A stretch of DNA of 64,000 bases from Henricia sp. BOLD:AAB3569 (GCA_037783545.1 JBBELK010000380.1:62001-126000); one strand, 5' to 3'; positions 24,346-34,941 are shown, counted from the stretch's first letter. The notes: a model not told the origin generated them from the sequence alone. Translations and numbers: made by a program.

Positions 24346-25010
24346 CATGGGACATTTTTATAAGGGGTTCGATTTATCTCTTTTGATTGCATTGGATTCT
24401 CTAATTATCATTGTTATTTTTATAATTTACTTTGCTGGATTAGTATTTTCTAAAGCATTGTATTTATATGGAAATTCCATTTTGTATCTTTTCAGGGTTT
24501 TTGGTTTTGCTTCACGTAAAAGATGCACCATTAAATGAACCAGACACAGTAATGTACACCATCCTTGTCGTGTCACATTTTCCGGTGTCACACTAATAAA
24601 GTTAACCACATGATAAAGTTAGGGCTTAGGTAACCTCGGCTAAGTGTTTTCAAGGAAAAACTAGCTATATTTTTAGTGCTAAAATCATGTTTCCTGAGAA
24701 AATTTACCCTTTCGGAGGCATTACCATGTTAAGAAGAACATAAAATTAGTGGTGAAGGTGTACGGTGTTTATACATTTTACCAAAGGCTCAGTGGGGATT
24801 CATTAACATGCACGGACAGCCAGTTTTTTCCTTGTTATGGCATAGGCCTATAAACAATGTAAACATGTTAGCATGGTTAGTTTAGTGATACACAAAATTA
24901 GGCATGTTAGGAGGGAAAAGTAAAATTAACAAGATGAATTTACTAAAAGAAAAACTTGTTTGACAATTTCCCCATAGATTTAGTGCATGGGGTCTCAGAA
25001 GTTGTCCGTG
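24346..25010. other. Left flank of the Polinton
   Basis: Gene-free AT-rich DNA. GTGCATGG occurs twice near the Polinton boundary (about 24983 and 25008). Confidence 0.5.
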
Positions 25011-25015
25011 CATGG

Positions 25016-25240
25016 AGTAGTATGTAAATGGGGGCTCCTAGGCCAAAACACAAAAACGCTAACCCAGAGTTTTCTTCAAAAATTATTTTGAAACCGGAAT
25101 GTAATCGAGGCATCAAAACTGACGTAAAAACGGGGTTAACTCGGCTAAGCGCTTAGCCGAGTTAACCCCGTTTTTACGTCAGTTTTGATGGCTAAAAAAT
25201 GACAATTTTTTTTAAAAAATAACTATAAGATTATCTTTTA
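25016..25240 (+). repeat. Polinton left terminal inverted repeat
   Basis: Matches the reverse complement of 46930-47107 at high identity over the outer 100 bp (GGGGGCTCCTAGGCCAAAAC) and again at the inner end (AATAACTATAAGATTATC). Between them the left copy has an 80-bp palindrome where the right copy has a 34-bp hairpin, which explains the length difference. Confidence 0.9.
25111..25190. promoter_or_regulatory. 80-bp perfect palindrome in left TIR
   Basis: Two 40-bp arms without loop or mismatch, centred at 25150/25151 on GGCTAAGCGCTTAGCC. It lies about 95 bp from the element end and 60 bp upstream of the first ORF. The outer stem (CATCAAAA/TTTTGATG) is shared with the right TIR hairpin; the inner stem is shared with the internal palindrome at 34855. 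A role in termination, origin function or packaging is inference. Confidence 0.9.
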
Positions 25241-25250
25241 CATATTAAAA

Positions 25251-25448
25251 ATGATTTATGAACCAAAAACAAAGTGCTGCGTCAGGTGTCCTCAAACTCA
25301 AGACATAAATCAATTTAAAATTAAGAAAAACGGTTTGAGAGTTAAAAATTGCTACGACTGCCTAAAAATAATGGCGGCGCAGAGAGCCAAGTATAGCAGT
25401 CAGTCTTTCAAAATTGGTGCACTAGGAATTACGTGTAAATCTTCATAA
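25251..25448 (+). CDS. Small Cys-rich (zinc-ribbon-like) protein
   Basis: 65 codons starting at ATG after an A-rich leader. The pattern CCVRCPQ ... NQFKIKKNGLRVKNCYDCL gives two CxxC pairs about 25 residues apart with the K-x-F-x(n)-G spacing found in small zinc-binding proteins of phages, giant viruses and Polintons, often N-terminal to HNH nucleases. No nuclease domain follows here. It is the first gene inside the left TIR, reads rightwards, and converges on the neighbouring minus-strand gene, whose stop lies about 40 bp away. Function is unknown; nucleic-acid binding is a reasonable guess. Confidence 0.6.
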   Translation: MIYEPKTKCCVRCPQTQDINQFKIKKNGLRVKNCYDCLKIMAAQRAKYSSQSFKIGALGITCKSS

Positions 25449-25488
25449 GCTGGCGGGCCTTCGTTGGTCCACCCGCTCTTTTTTACGT

Positions 25489-26115
25489 CTATTGTGAATT
25501 TGAATTCAAAAGTTTTCCTATAAGATCCTTTTTTTCTTTAGCTAATCTTTCCGCGACTCGCTTTTCGACCTCGGTCTCATCTACGCTTTTATTTTCTTTG
25601 GATCTATATTTCTTCTTTAGCGAGTCGGACATTTCATGAAATTTGGTCAGCTCGCTATTAATCAGACCAAATTCTTCGTGACTAATTTTACCGTCGTTTA
25701 TTGCATGGCTGATTAGCTCTTCTATCGTGTTTAGTTTAGACATTGCGAGCACTCTTATTTCGTCGTGCTTTTTAGACTTTGACTTTACTTTACGACTAAA
25801 GTACTTTAACCCAAGAGCGCATGCGACGGTGCCGAGTGCGACTCCTTAATCAAATACAAATCATAAAGGTGCGGTAATGACACCGGCGATCGCCGCTACC
25901 GCACCGCTCACTGCAGAAGTGGCTTCAGCAAATGTCTCAACCCACGTCAATACCGCGTTCAACTTTGTATACTTGTTGTACAATCCTTCTCTTTTTTGTT
26001 TTTCTACAACAATTTCAGTTTTTACTTGATCTATTTTACTTAGTCGATATGACGTGGTATCTCTAATGATATCGTCTCCATCTCCAGCGCGCCATTGGCG
26101 CAGGGTATCTGTATC
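25489..26115 (-). pseudogene. Polinton membrane/coiled-coil protein, C-terminal part
   Basis: Encodes most of a protein of about 225 residues that I recognise as a conserved accessory protein of marine-invertebrate Polintons. It has a helical N-part (KIDQVKTEIVVEKQKREGLY), two small-residue hydrophobic helices around GAVAAIAGVITAPL and GVALGTVACALGLKYF, then the conserved tail LNTIEELISHAINDGKISH followed by a charged coiled coil. The frame is broken between the two hydrophobic helices (stop TGA near 25857 and a shift before 25845), and the first codons lie beyond the CACTC-ended transposon at 31033-31081. Function unknown; the hydrophobic hairpin suggests membrane association. Confidence 0.7.
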
Positions 26116-26117
26116 TA
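26116..26117. repeat. TA target-site duplication (left)
   Basis: TA directly before CACTCTAAAA; the partner TA is at 31031-31032. Collapsing the duplication rejoins the interrupted Polinton frame. Confidence 0.8.
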
Positions 26118-26134
26118 CACTCTAAAAACTCCCT

Positions 26135-26430
26135 GGTCAGATCTGACCCGGAACGGGTCAGATCTGACCCGGAACGGGTCAGATCTGACCAGAAAAAAGG
26201 GTCATATTTGACCCAACCCTTTCTGGGTCAGAATGACCCGGAATGTTGGGTCACTCAGTATGACCCAGAAAGTTGGGTCAAAATATTTTTTGACCCGTAA
26301 ATCGGGTCATTCTTTCTGACCCGACTCTGGGTCATTCTGACCTGGCTCTGGGTCATTCTGACCCAAGAAGTTAAGTCATTCTGACCCAAGACGGGTTGGG
26401 ACAAATATGACCCATTTTTCCGGGTCAGAC
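26135..26430. repeat. GGGTCA/TGACCC subterminal array
   Basis: Three units of GGTCAGATCTGACCCGGAAC followed by many single GGGTCA or TGACCC words about 15-20 bp apart; shorter counterpart at 30955-31015. Probable transposase-binding region. Confidence 0.8.
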
Positions 26431-26439
26431 AAGATAAGC

Positions 26440-28015
26440 ATGTATTCCACACACTATTTATGGCAACAATCTACAGAATTTCTTGAAAAAAATATGTTTG
26501 AGGAATGAAATCTGAGCAGAATTTTTATTTTCATAATTTGTATAATTCCCTTTTGAGTAGCTGCCATAAATAAGTGCATGTTATTGAAAAGGAACACATG
26601 CTTACCTTGTCGGGTTTAGAACAGGATATTGCATGCAGGGCAACTACAAAGAAAATAAAAAGTAAACATTAAATGATCTGCTGATGAATATACATAATGT
26701 ACATGTATGTATTTATTTCCAGGAATGCATTGCGATGATCAGTACTTTTGAGTTGTTTATATTGCAGCACTGTGTACTCGTTGAAATACATCTTTTAAAT
26801 AAATCTTTAATGTAATGAATATTTTGGCAATTTGGCATGGGAAACTCCATAAAATATAGCACACAAATGCATGTTACTAAAACGGTATAAAGTGGCTCAA
26901 ATTGTACAATAATGGAATATTCAATGTGTTACCCTTTTCTAAAAGTAAAACGTATTGAAAACCGAAGATCATATAGTGATCCTACGAGGTCTTAAGGGGG
27001 AAGAGAGGTGGAGGGGGAAGGGAGGCCAGGATAACCATGATAACTGGTTGCCATGGTAACTGAGCAAGGCATCTAATCAGCCAAACATCAAATGAAGTCA
27101 GCCACAAAGTGCTTTTGGCCAAAATATGTTCATGGGTGTTGACAAACATCAATGAACATATTTTCTGACTATCTCCAAATGAAAGTACAAATTCAGATTA
27201 TACAAGGTATTAAGAGGTCAGATAATGTAGTTCAAACCCAAAGTTAAATGTTCTAATGCATCCAGATGTGTGGCTGTCTTCACCAAACTGGTACATTATC
27301 TTCTGCAGGAATGTTCATGTAGATAAACAATGTCAAGGGGAAATGTCCAAAATGCTGTGGTACTTAAAACAAACGTCTACTCCTGTCAAATGTGAGTCGA
27401 CTTTCAAATAATCCAATGCTTTTTGTTCCACAAACACGAACACCAGCGCCGATTCGACTGCCTCCTCAAACAATGAGTGGTTCTCTCCATCATCCCTCTT
27501 CCATGTACGTTGGGATATTTAACCCGACCTAAAATGGGAGAAAACAATTTGTCAAATGGCCACTCAAGAAACTCAGAAGTTTGATTGACGACTATAGTTT
27601 GACTAGAGTCCCCCGAACAACGGAAATTATCCATTGTTTGAGGGACTACCATTGTTCAAGGGACTCTACAGACAGTCGCTCAATAGACTTGAAACGTAAT
27701 GACGTCACGCAATGTTTACCGCGTAGCATTATGGGTGAAAAGTGGGACGAAATCTCTGCATCTCTAGTTTGCGTGCGTTGTATGCATAGGGGCCTAGCGT
27801 ATTATAGTCTAGTCAATTTACGATTTGACCTAGAACTTATTGCAATAAAAATCATTCTAAAATGAATCTAGTCCGCAATATTCAAATAAACAACATATTA
27901 CAAATCTAATTGTTTCTTTTGAGTGGAAAGGTATTTTTGAAGCAGTTTTTAAAGACAAACATTAATAATTAAAATTTAGTCTGGTAACGTTCCTCAGTCT
28001 GTATGTTTCGTAATA
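26440..28015. other. Gene-free interior of the CACTC element
   Basis: No protein recognised. Around 27590-27680 there is a short imperfect inverted arrangement of AGTCCCCCGAACAACGG and related AGGGACT words. Confidence 0.5.
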
Positions 28016-28017
28016 GT

Positions 28018-28290
28018 GGATGCGTAGTAATACGACCACTTGCGAGCAGACGACGACGTCTTAGAAACTAGTCTGGTAACGTACTCCAACCTACATGTTT
28101 CACAATGGTAGGTGCATGGTAATCACGACCACTTGCGAGCAGACGGCAGTGTCCAAATCAGGTGCTCGCTTAAGTGGTCGTGATTACTATGCACCTACCA
28201 TCGCAAAACATGTAGGTTGGAGTACGTTACCAGACTAGTTTCTGAGACGTCGTCGTCTGCTCGCAAGTGGTCGTATTACGCAAGTGGTCG
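28018..28290. repeat. Palindromic MITE-like element
   Basis: Arms of about 125 bp in inverted orientation: GTAATACGACCACTTGCGAG ... GTCTGGTAACGTACTCC on the left and the reverse complements on the right, around a short centre near 28155. Within each arm the ACCACTTGCGAGCAGACG motif occurs twice. Confidence 0.85.
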
Positions 28291-28334
28291 TATTTTCCCG
28301 TTAAGAATATCTTTAGACAACCAAATCTGCGGTA

Positions 28335-28480
28335 CTTGTGCCCTTGGGCAAAGCACTCAACCACACGTACTCGCTCCATCCTTCGGAAGGGATGTAAAGC
28401 CGCTGGTCCAGTGTGTTAGGTAATGGTAATTCGTGAAGAGCAAGGGGATTCCCCGGTGTCTCTGTCCATTTCTAATTCTA
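28335..28480 (+). mobile_element. SINE fragment (V-SINE-type core, 3' part)
   Basis: Contains TTGTGCCCTTGGGCAAAGCA, related to the core of the SINE at 12543, followed by a 3' tail with GGGATGTAAAGCCGCTGGTC. The tRNA-like head with box A and box B is absent, so it is a 5'-truncated copy. Confidence 0.7.
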
Positions 28481-30950
28481 ATTCTTCATGGGTTTCCTCA
28501 CGCTTGCGAGTGACGGTGCAATGAGCACTATTGAGGAATCCTTGGTATGATTACCAGAAATAAATAATAATAAATGCTACTTACAGGCTGAACATCTAGC
28601 GCCTCAGGACTTGATGGAATCTTCCATCCTATACCGGTGGAGAAGATGCATACATGTAGTAATTGGGTCCTCTTGTGATCATCTGTCAAGAAACAGCATC
28701 TATGGTTATAATATTGCATGATGAAATGCTGAACATGTCAACTTAAAATACCTGCAGATGCAAAAATAAACTTTGCTGTCTTTGCACTTTATTTTATTAA
28801 GTTTAGCTAAGATACATGACCAAGTTTATAAAGATTTGAGCAAGTACATGTAGTACATGTACGTATATGACTGGACACCACATACAGTTCAGTATACAAC
28901 CAACGTGCACATGCAAAATTATGCATAGTTTACACTGTAGGCCTACTGGTTGCCTGCATAGATTCCTGCACTTGAAGCAGAAATTTTGAAACAATGTTCT
29001 GAAAAAGTATGCAGTATAATGTTATAAGCTATGATAACTACCTTGTGCTTTTTGCTGCTTTAGGAATTCCATTCTCAGCCAAACTAGCTTGATGTGTCAA
29101 CTCTTGGGAACTCCAAGCATGTGTCTAATAATAAGAAGCATCAAACTTTCTTCATCCACTTTATTTTCTGTAGAGAAAAACAATTTACATTTTAAAAAAA
29201 GACAATTATGCTTACAAAAACAATTAACTTGTAAATTACATACCGAGCAGACAACTCGTACCTGGCCAAGTGGACAACTCGTCCACGAGCAGTAGTTGAG
29301 AAACATGAATAAGAGTTGGGAAGTTGACCAGTCTGAGACATTTTTTTCTTTGAAATGACTCATCTAGCATTGAAATGTGCAGATTTGAATGAAAAATCAA
29401 AAAATTATATTGGAAATAAATTAAGATGTTGTGAGGGAACACTTCAAAATTGTTCAGCCCGTCTCATAATATGTTTTGCACACAAGGTGTTTTGATCAAC
29501 TTCTCAATTCTTTCCGAAACAAGTTTAGACAGAAAAGATTTTACTATTATACTAGAGGCCCCCTACCAGCAGGTCAACTCGGTCCCAATCCAACTCGGTC
29601 CCAACGAACTACATGTAAGCCCCAAACACGCGTTCGTGTTGCTCGAAATTTGTTCGAAATACGACGCAACCGTACGCGTCACAAACAATTACGCTTAAAA
29701 TCCTGATGCACGTGACAATTTGTAGGAAGTGACGTCATTTGAACATGATCAATAGAAGTTACGCCGCACGACATCAGACCCAAGCAAATATCAAGGTTTG
29801 CAGCATGGTTAGTACTTAAAACGTGACGAAGGAGCGAGTGCAAATTTCCGCATTCCCACAATGTGCAAACTTACTTGCTTGCGCCATGGCCTGCCGCGAC
29901 ACGGCACAGGAAAGTGAATGCAATCCATTTCAGACACAAATCGCAAACGTAAATCTGACGTCAAATAATTTGCGGTGAACATTCGCCCAATTAGTTGAAC
30001 TTAAGCGAATTTGTGACGCAAATCATCAATTCGCGTCAAGTTCACTTTCGCAAGCTCTTGCATTTGGCGTATCACGGCCGCAATCATCCATTGATTTTTC
30101 TCGCACATAGTAAAAACGAGCGTTACCGCCTGGCGAGCTTTCGCACAAGCTCTAAAGTAACTACATTTTGTTATTTTGTAAGGCGAAAGCCGCTTTGTAA
30201 CGTCAAATTGCCATTCACAACCAGACAGTGAAATTAAATAATCGTTATGTTGCGTCCATCAAATGAATCAGAAAAGTTCGGCTGCTTGGAAATCTTGTAC
30301 ATTTTTCAAGAGTGGTCGAGTTGTCCTGGGCCTTCAATCGTTGGAACCGAGTTGAGTTTCAGTTGACTTGGGACCATTCATGAACTTCAACTTCAGAACT
30401 TGGGACCAACTTTACTCGGGACCTGGGAGTGGGACCGAGTTGACTGGGACCGGGACCGAGTTGACACGAAACCGTTTTAGCCCCCATGCACATGGCCCAT
30501 AGATGTTTTCCCCGAAGAAATCTGCCAATGTACATGTCATACATGTCATGGCAAACAGTCGAGTTGACCTGCAGATTGCAATGTCATATGGTTTACGCAC
30601 GAAACAAAAATAATAAAATTGTGGGCACGCACGTAACATTTATCACAAGAAACTACAAGCCTGGTGAATTTCTTACCATGCACGGAAAACATCCACATGA
30701 TGTAGGAAGTCATGCTGGTTTCACAAAGCACTTTCATGTTTGTAGATCATGAGATTTTGATCAGATTTTTTCTTGAACATCGCACGATTCGCACTCACGT
30801 AGACGAGGAAAACCGTTGGCGAAAACAATTTTATCCAGCGCGGGCGGCGGTTGCGAGAACCATGTGACCATTTCCGGCCAATCACAGAAAGGCATAGGGC
30901 GCTTTGACACGACGTCACAAATAATGTGACCATTTTCATCCAATCGCAAC
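28481..30950. other. Gene-free interior of the CACTC element
   Basis: No domain recognised in any frame. Inverted GGTCCCAACTCGG-type words at 29575-29605 and 30410-30470 are the only structure noted. Confidence 0.5.
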
Positions 30951-31032
30951 AATCGTCTGACCCGGAAAAGGGTCAATTTTTTTTGACCCGGAGAAATGGT
31001 CAAAAAATTGACCCGGGAGTTTTTAGAGTGTA

Positions 31033-31081
31033 GTGACGGATACATTTTTCGCTCTCTGGGTTCAGGCAATCTCGCTTCCAT
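31033..31081 (-). pseudogene. N-terminal codons of the interrupted Polinton membrane protein
   Basis: ATG at 31081 opens a frame (MEARLPEPRERKMYPSL) that runs into the CACTC-ended transposon at 31030 and continues in phase at 26115 once the element and one TA are discounted. It lies 23 bp after the stop of the adjacent minor-capsid-like gene, on the same strand. Confidence 0.75.
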
Positions 31082-31104
31082 TTTTAATTTAACTAACTTT
31101 AATA

Positions 31105-31795
31105 TTATATAATTTCAATATTTAAAATCAGTTTTAAGTGTTCGTCTACAATCAGGCATTCGTTACAATCTTTTACCTGAAATTTAAACTCGTTAATTAT
31201 ACCGTTATTTAAATTAACGCCGGGTTTTGTCGTATATTCCTTAGCCGCTACTTGGTTATAATAATTGCGATCGACTCCGCTCAGAGGTATGCTACCCAAA
31301 ATCGTGCTCGGATTTCCGTTGTAAAAGTTTTCGTTCATAGAAATTTGTTCGCAATAAATCAGTATTGCCCCTACAGTATCTCTTATTGGGTAGCTGATGT
31401 GCTGGCCGTAAGTTATCCAGCCTCTAGACAGGCCTAATATCTCTCCAATTTTATTTAACCTAATAGCGCGTTGTGGACTTACGGAGGTGTACAATTTATG
31501 GCCGCTTGGATACCACGAAAACTGTAACCCTTCTATTTCTAGGTAATTAAGTTCTCTAATTATTTCACTAACGTCGTATATGCCGGGGTTCATATGGTGC
31601 TCCATAACGTTAGATCTCTTTGAATTACTTCTTACGTCGGCCCATTGGACGTTAGTTCTATCTCTGATGTTAAAAAAGCTCAAGGGCATGCTAGCGCTCA
31701 ACAACTTGATCTTTTTTTATACCGTCAGAGTTGTCTATGGGACTATGCAACTGAAATGTTACGTCTGATTTTTTTATTACAAAGGTGTGATTCAT
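31105..31795 (-). pseudogene. Minor-capsid (penton)-like protein, paralogue A
   Basis: First ATG at 31795 (MNHTFVIKK), homologous to paralogues B and C. Shared landmarks are SPIDNS near residue 20, LLSAS, an IYCEQI motif in the middle, a LGSIPL-type loop, and NGIINEFKFQVKD before the C-terminus. The frame is broken after about 28 codons at a run of seven As (31712-31718 on the plus strand), where a one-base change joins the phases; the remaining 195 codons are clean. The YC-Q/D-I and terminal acidic signatures resemble the single-jelly-roll minor capsid proteins of Polintons. The capsid role is inferred from family resemblance and context. Confidence 0.6.
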
Positions 31796-31833
31796 TTTAT
31801 CAATGGCAATTACTATTTTAATTATCTAACTTT

Positions 31834-32562
31834 TTATTGCACATCAACGCATAAAACCAAGTCTATTTTATCGGTCGACATCTCGCAACCTCTGCAATCT
31901 TTTATCTCAAACTCAATCTCGTTAATTACTCCATTTATCAAAGGAATTCCATCATTTTCTGTGTAATTATTGGCGACGGCTTGGCCGTAATCGTGCGTGT
32001 GTAAAAAAGTTGCCGGTACCACTCCAAACAGAGTGCTATTTTCTCCGTTAAAAAAGTTGTTTTGCGTATTAATTTGTTTACAATAAACATTTACGGCGCC
32101 GGGGCTTTCGCCGATTGACGGTTTTACGGTTACGGACCTTGTACTGTCGGGTGAAAATAAAACGGTTTCATCCGTTAATCCAACTAAGTTAGCAATTTTA
32201 GTGAAATCTATAAAACGCAAACGCTCTATCTGTATTTTTAGATAACTACCATCTAATATATCAAACTTTAGCCATCCAAAATTGTAAGAGTTAAAAAAAT
32301 TAACAAAACTGTGAATGGTATAATAGCTAGGAGGTATTAAAATTGGTCTTATACTAGTGGAAATATGTTTTTGCCCATCACTACCGGCGGCCCAAGTCCC
32401 CCAATCGATCGACGTGTATTTTTTAATATTGAAAAATATCCTAACGCGCACGCTGGCGCTCAATAGCTTAATGTTTTTACATCTAATGGCGCAACTATTA
32501 TCGATCGGCGAGCTTAGTTGGAAAGTTTGATTTTTACTCGTGATGAGAAAAGTGTGTTTCAT
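31834..32562 (-). CDS. Minor-capsid (penton)-like protein, paralogue B
   Basis: Intact frame of about 242 codons from the ATG at 32562 (MKHTFLITSKNQTFQL). Beta-rich sequence with SPIDNS (about 20), KLLSASVRV (about 32), YYTIHSFVNFFN (about 80), NVYCKQI (about 165), STLFGVVPA (about 182) and NGVINEIEFEIKD near the C-terminus. The arrangement fits a single-jelly-roll minor capsid/penton-type protein of Polintons and adintoviruses, which would occupy capsid vertices; this is inferred, not proven. It sits between paralogues C and A on the same strand with 22- and 38-bp gaps. An upstream in-frame ATG 14 codons earlier exists, but MKHTF is shared with paralogue C and is preferred. Confidence 0.65.
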   Translation of the reverse strand: MKHTFLITSKNQTFQLSSPIDNSCAIRCKNIKLLSASVRVRIFFNIKKYTSIDWGTWAAGSDGQKHISTSIRPILIPPSYYTIHSFVNFFNSYNFGWLKFDILDGSYLKIQIERLRFIDFTKIANLVGLTDETVLFSPDSTRSVTVKPSIGESPGAVNVYCKQINTQNNFFNGENSTLFGVVPATFLHTHDYGQAVANNYTENDGIPLINGVINEIEFEIKDCRGCEMSTDKIDLVLCVDVQ

Positions 32563-32584
32563 TTTATTAATAATGTGTACGTTT

Positions 32585-33328
32585 TTAATTGCTAATATCG
32601 ACACATAATATCAATTTTATATCATCGATCATGAGTTCTTCATATTTATAATATTTTAGTTGAAAATTTAACTCGTTGATTACACCGTTTTTTAAAGGAA
32701 CCCCGGTATTGTCTGTGAAGCTTTTTGTGAGTGCTCTAGTATAATCTTGTTTGTAAGATTATACAGGAGTTTGTACAAACCCCAACAAATTGCTAGGGAG
32801 TCCGTTATTAAAGTTTGTTTTGGTATTAATCTGACTACAATAAATGTTAATGGCATTGGGATTTTTACCAACTAGTGGCGTTAACGTCTTGGTCCATTTA
32901 CGGCGGAGGGGGTTTATAATACCAATATCTCGAAAGGCACTATCGTCGCCTAAAACCAATCCAGGCTCAAGTAAATGAGCAACTTGCCAAAAAACCATAA
33001 CGTATCCGGCTTCTGCTTCTATTTCTAAATCACCATTTTTTTAAATAGAAAACCTTATCCAGTCTAGATTGTAAGAGTTAAACACATCAATTAAACTTTG
33101 TAAGGAATAATAGCCAGGTTCAAATCTTACATAACTCCAATCGCCGTATGTACTCCCCGGCGCTAACCAGTGAACAGATAATTGTTCATCAATATGATAA
33201 AACATTGTACACGACATGCTAACGCTCAACAGTCTAATCTGTTTACGTAGAAAACCAAACCTATTGTCGATCGGCGGGTTTAATTGGAAAGTTTGATTTT
33301 TATTCGTTACAAGAAAAGTGTGTTTCAT
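32585..33328 (-). pseudogene. Minor-capsid (penton)-like protein, paralogue C
   Basis: Starts MKHTFLVTNKNQTFQL at 33328 and keeps one reading phase to the TAA at 32585-32587, but contains two in-frame TAA codons (33041-33043 and about 32759-32761). No frameshift is needed. It shares IDNR, RLLSVS, GYYSLQSLIDVFN, NIYCSQI, NLLGFV and NGVINELNF with paralogue B. It is the promoter-proximal member of the minus-strand gene array that starts opposite the plus-strand gene at 33448. The same role as B is inferred. Confidence 0.65.
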
Positions 33329-33447
33329 TTTATTAATAACTGATATTATTTTTAATTACTAACATCGACGCATAATATCAATTTTATACATATCAACGAA
33401 AAAAGTGTTTTTATGATTTATAATAGTATATAATTATATATTAAAAT
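33329..33447. promoter_or_regulatory. Divergent intergenic promoter region
   Basis: About 120 bp, very AT-rich, between the minus-strand capsid-like array and the plus-strand gene at 33448. TATATAATTATATA lies about 10-25 bp before the plus ATG and AATAACTGATATTA near the minus ATG. A bidirectional promoter is inferred from layout only. Confidence 0.45.
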
Positions 33448-34848
33448 ATGGATGACGAAGAGTTTTCAAAGGGATACGTGGTTAATATACCGCCGCCCTT
33501 ATCTACAAAACCCAGGTTTTTATCTGAAAAAATTAACAATTTAAAAATTATAGTGAATAAAGAAAACTCTTTCATATCAGAGTTTCCTGATTTAACGACC
33601 GAGTATAACATTTCTAGCGTTACCACGGACGAGGTGGTCAATCGGTGGGCTTCCGACCCGATGGCTTTTTATCAAAATCAGTTTAATTTTGTCACGTGGT
33701 GCGCCACTACGGGGTGTGGGGTAGGAATGGATTTATTAAATTCTAGCGACCGTTACGTGTCGTCGATATTCAATTTTCACGTTTACTTTACAATCAGAAA
33801 GTTGTTTTACGAAATGTTAGTTAGAATACCCGGAGATAATACCTTCAATAAAGTAAACAATCCTATCGACAATAGGGCTTTCGTAAACGTCTGCATGTTG
33901 TTTGGTGTAGACCAAAATCATTCTTTCAAACAAACTAGAGACGAGTACTCTAATGGACTTGGTACTGCTTATTACGGCGGCGGAACCGTTCCGGGTATAA
34001 ATTATGACGCCAGAGATTTAGGTATACATACTGGTAAATACGTAAACTCGACTTTTATGGGTTTTGGATGGCCGGAACCGCCTAAGGGATCTGGCCATGG
34101 ATCTACCTATACCGTGACGTCTATTAAACAGAATGAACAAGTTGCGGACGCGTGGAAAGATTTTATACCGACAAATAGTGCGTTTACAAACGTCGGCGTT
34201 ACGAAAATAAATGAGTCGATAAGGGCGTACGTATACGCGCTGTTAGGAGCTCAAGCCCAAACAAAAACTAGCGTATTATCGCCGAGTACTGGGCTCGATG
34301 CGCAGAGGCAATTTGGTAATATAGTAGTGGACTTAATAAACGCGAAAGAAGATATATAAACTAGCATAAATCAGTTTCAAGACTCTTTGCAATACGCGAG
34401 AACCCCCTTAAACTTCGTCTTGAAACCTCGACTATATTTGATTCCTTCGGATTTGGACTTGTTAGTAGGGGTACACGACGGTTACAACAATAATTTACAG
34501 ATTGCTACTAGAAATTTACAGACTGGAGCTAACCAAAATTTAAACGAACAGCCTGTGGATGTTAAGGATGAAAGCAAATTTTCGAGTATACCTAAACCAC
34601 AAACATCTGATTTTAACGATTACTACAAAGTTAAAACGGAGGGTATTAAAAAACTTGGAGGTGATAAAACATTCAAACAGATGCAACAGCCGGCTGAAGG
34701 AGTAATTAATTCTAATGTCGCCAAACAAGAAAATCTACATCAAGAAATTCTTGAATCTGGTGACCATGAACTAGAAAAGACTTCCCTTATTGTTGGGTTT
34801 TTAGCGATTGCGGGAATTGGCTATTTGATTTATAAAGTGGTCTATTAA
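33448..34848 (+). pseudogene. Polinton conserved protein with C-terminal membrane anchor (in-frame TAA)
   Basis: One continuous phase of about 466 codons from ATG 33448 (MDDEEFSKGYVV), interrupted by a single in-frame TAA at 34357-34359. Upstream of it are 303 codons with WASDPMAFYQNQFNFVTWCA and FNFHVYFTIRKLFYEML. Downstream are YARTPLNFVLKPRLYLIPSD and GVHDGYNNNLQIATR, then a C-terminal hydrophobic helix (SLIVGFLAIAGIGYLIYKVV). I recognise the downstream motif as recurring in animal Polintons; its function is not established. The tail anchor and position between capsid-like genes suggest a virion or membrane protein. It ends 7 bp before a 68-bp palindrome. Confidence 0.6.
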
Positions 34849-34854
34849 AACGTA

Positions 34855-34922
34855 AAAATGACGTGGAAATGGGGCAACTCGGCTAAGCGCTTAGCCGAGT
34901 TGCCCCATTTCCACGTCATTTT
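34855..34922. terminator. 68-bp perfect palindrome between convergent genes
   Basis: Arms of 34 bp with no loop, centred at 34888/34889 on GGCTAAGCGCTTAGCC. It occupies most of the 93-bp gap between the plus-strand gene ending at 34848 and the minus-strand gene ending at 34942, so transcripts from both sides would end in a strong hairpin. The termination or 3'-end role is inferred. It is related to the left-TIR palindrome at 25111-25190. Confidence 0.6.
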
Positions 34923-34941
34923 GACGTTAAACGTCAAGGTT

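Larger units (their letters stand above)
26118..31030. mobile_element. CACTC-ended EnSpm-like non-autonomous transposon inside the Polinton
   Basis: 4,913 bp, starting CACTCTAAAAACTCCC and ending GGGAGTTTTTAGAGTG, flanked by TA on both sides. Subterminal arrays of GGGTCA/TGACCC words lie at 26135-26430 and 30955-31015. In my recollection, CACTC-ended elements with such TGACCC/TGGGTCA arrays are common animal EnSpm-like families. No transposase was recognised. It carries a SINE fragment (28335-28480), a palindromic element (28018-28290) and repeated TCGGTCCCAACTCGG-type words at 29575-29605 and, inverted, at 30410-30470. It interrupts the first codons of the Polinton accessory gene, so it post-dates the Polinton. 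Confidence 0.8.

Noticed and set aside
23772..24386. Overlapping 90-127 codon frames rich in FPWCSH/NSHGVP
   Set aside because: Translations of the CCCATGG minisatellite.
26135..26200. Nuclear-receptor response elements (GGGTCA...TGACCC)
   Set aside because: The words form a subterminal transposon array with spacing unlike standard receptor sites; coincidence is more likely.
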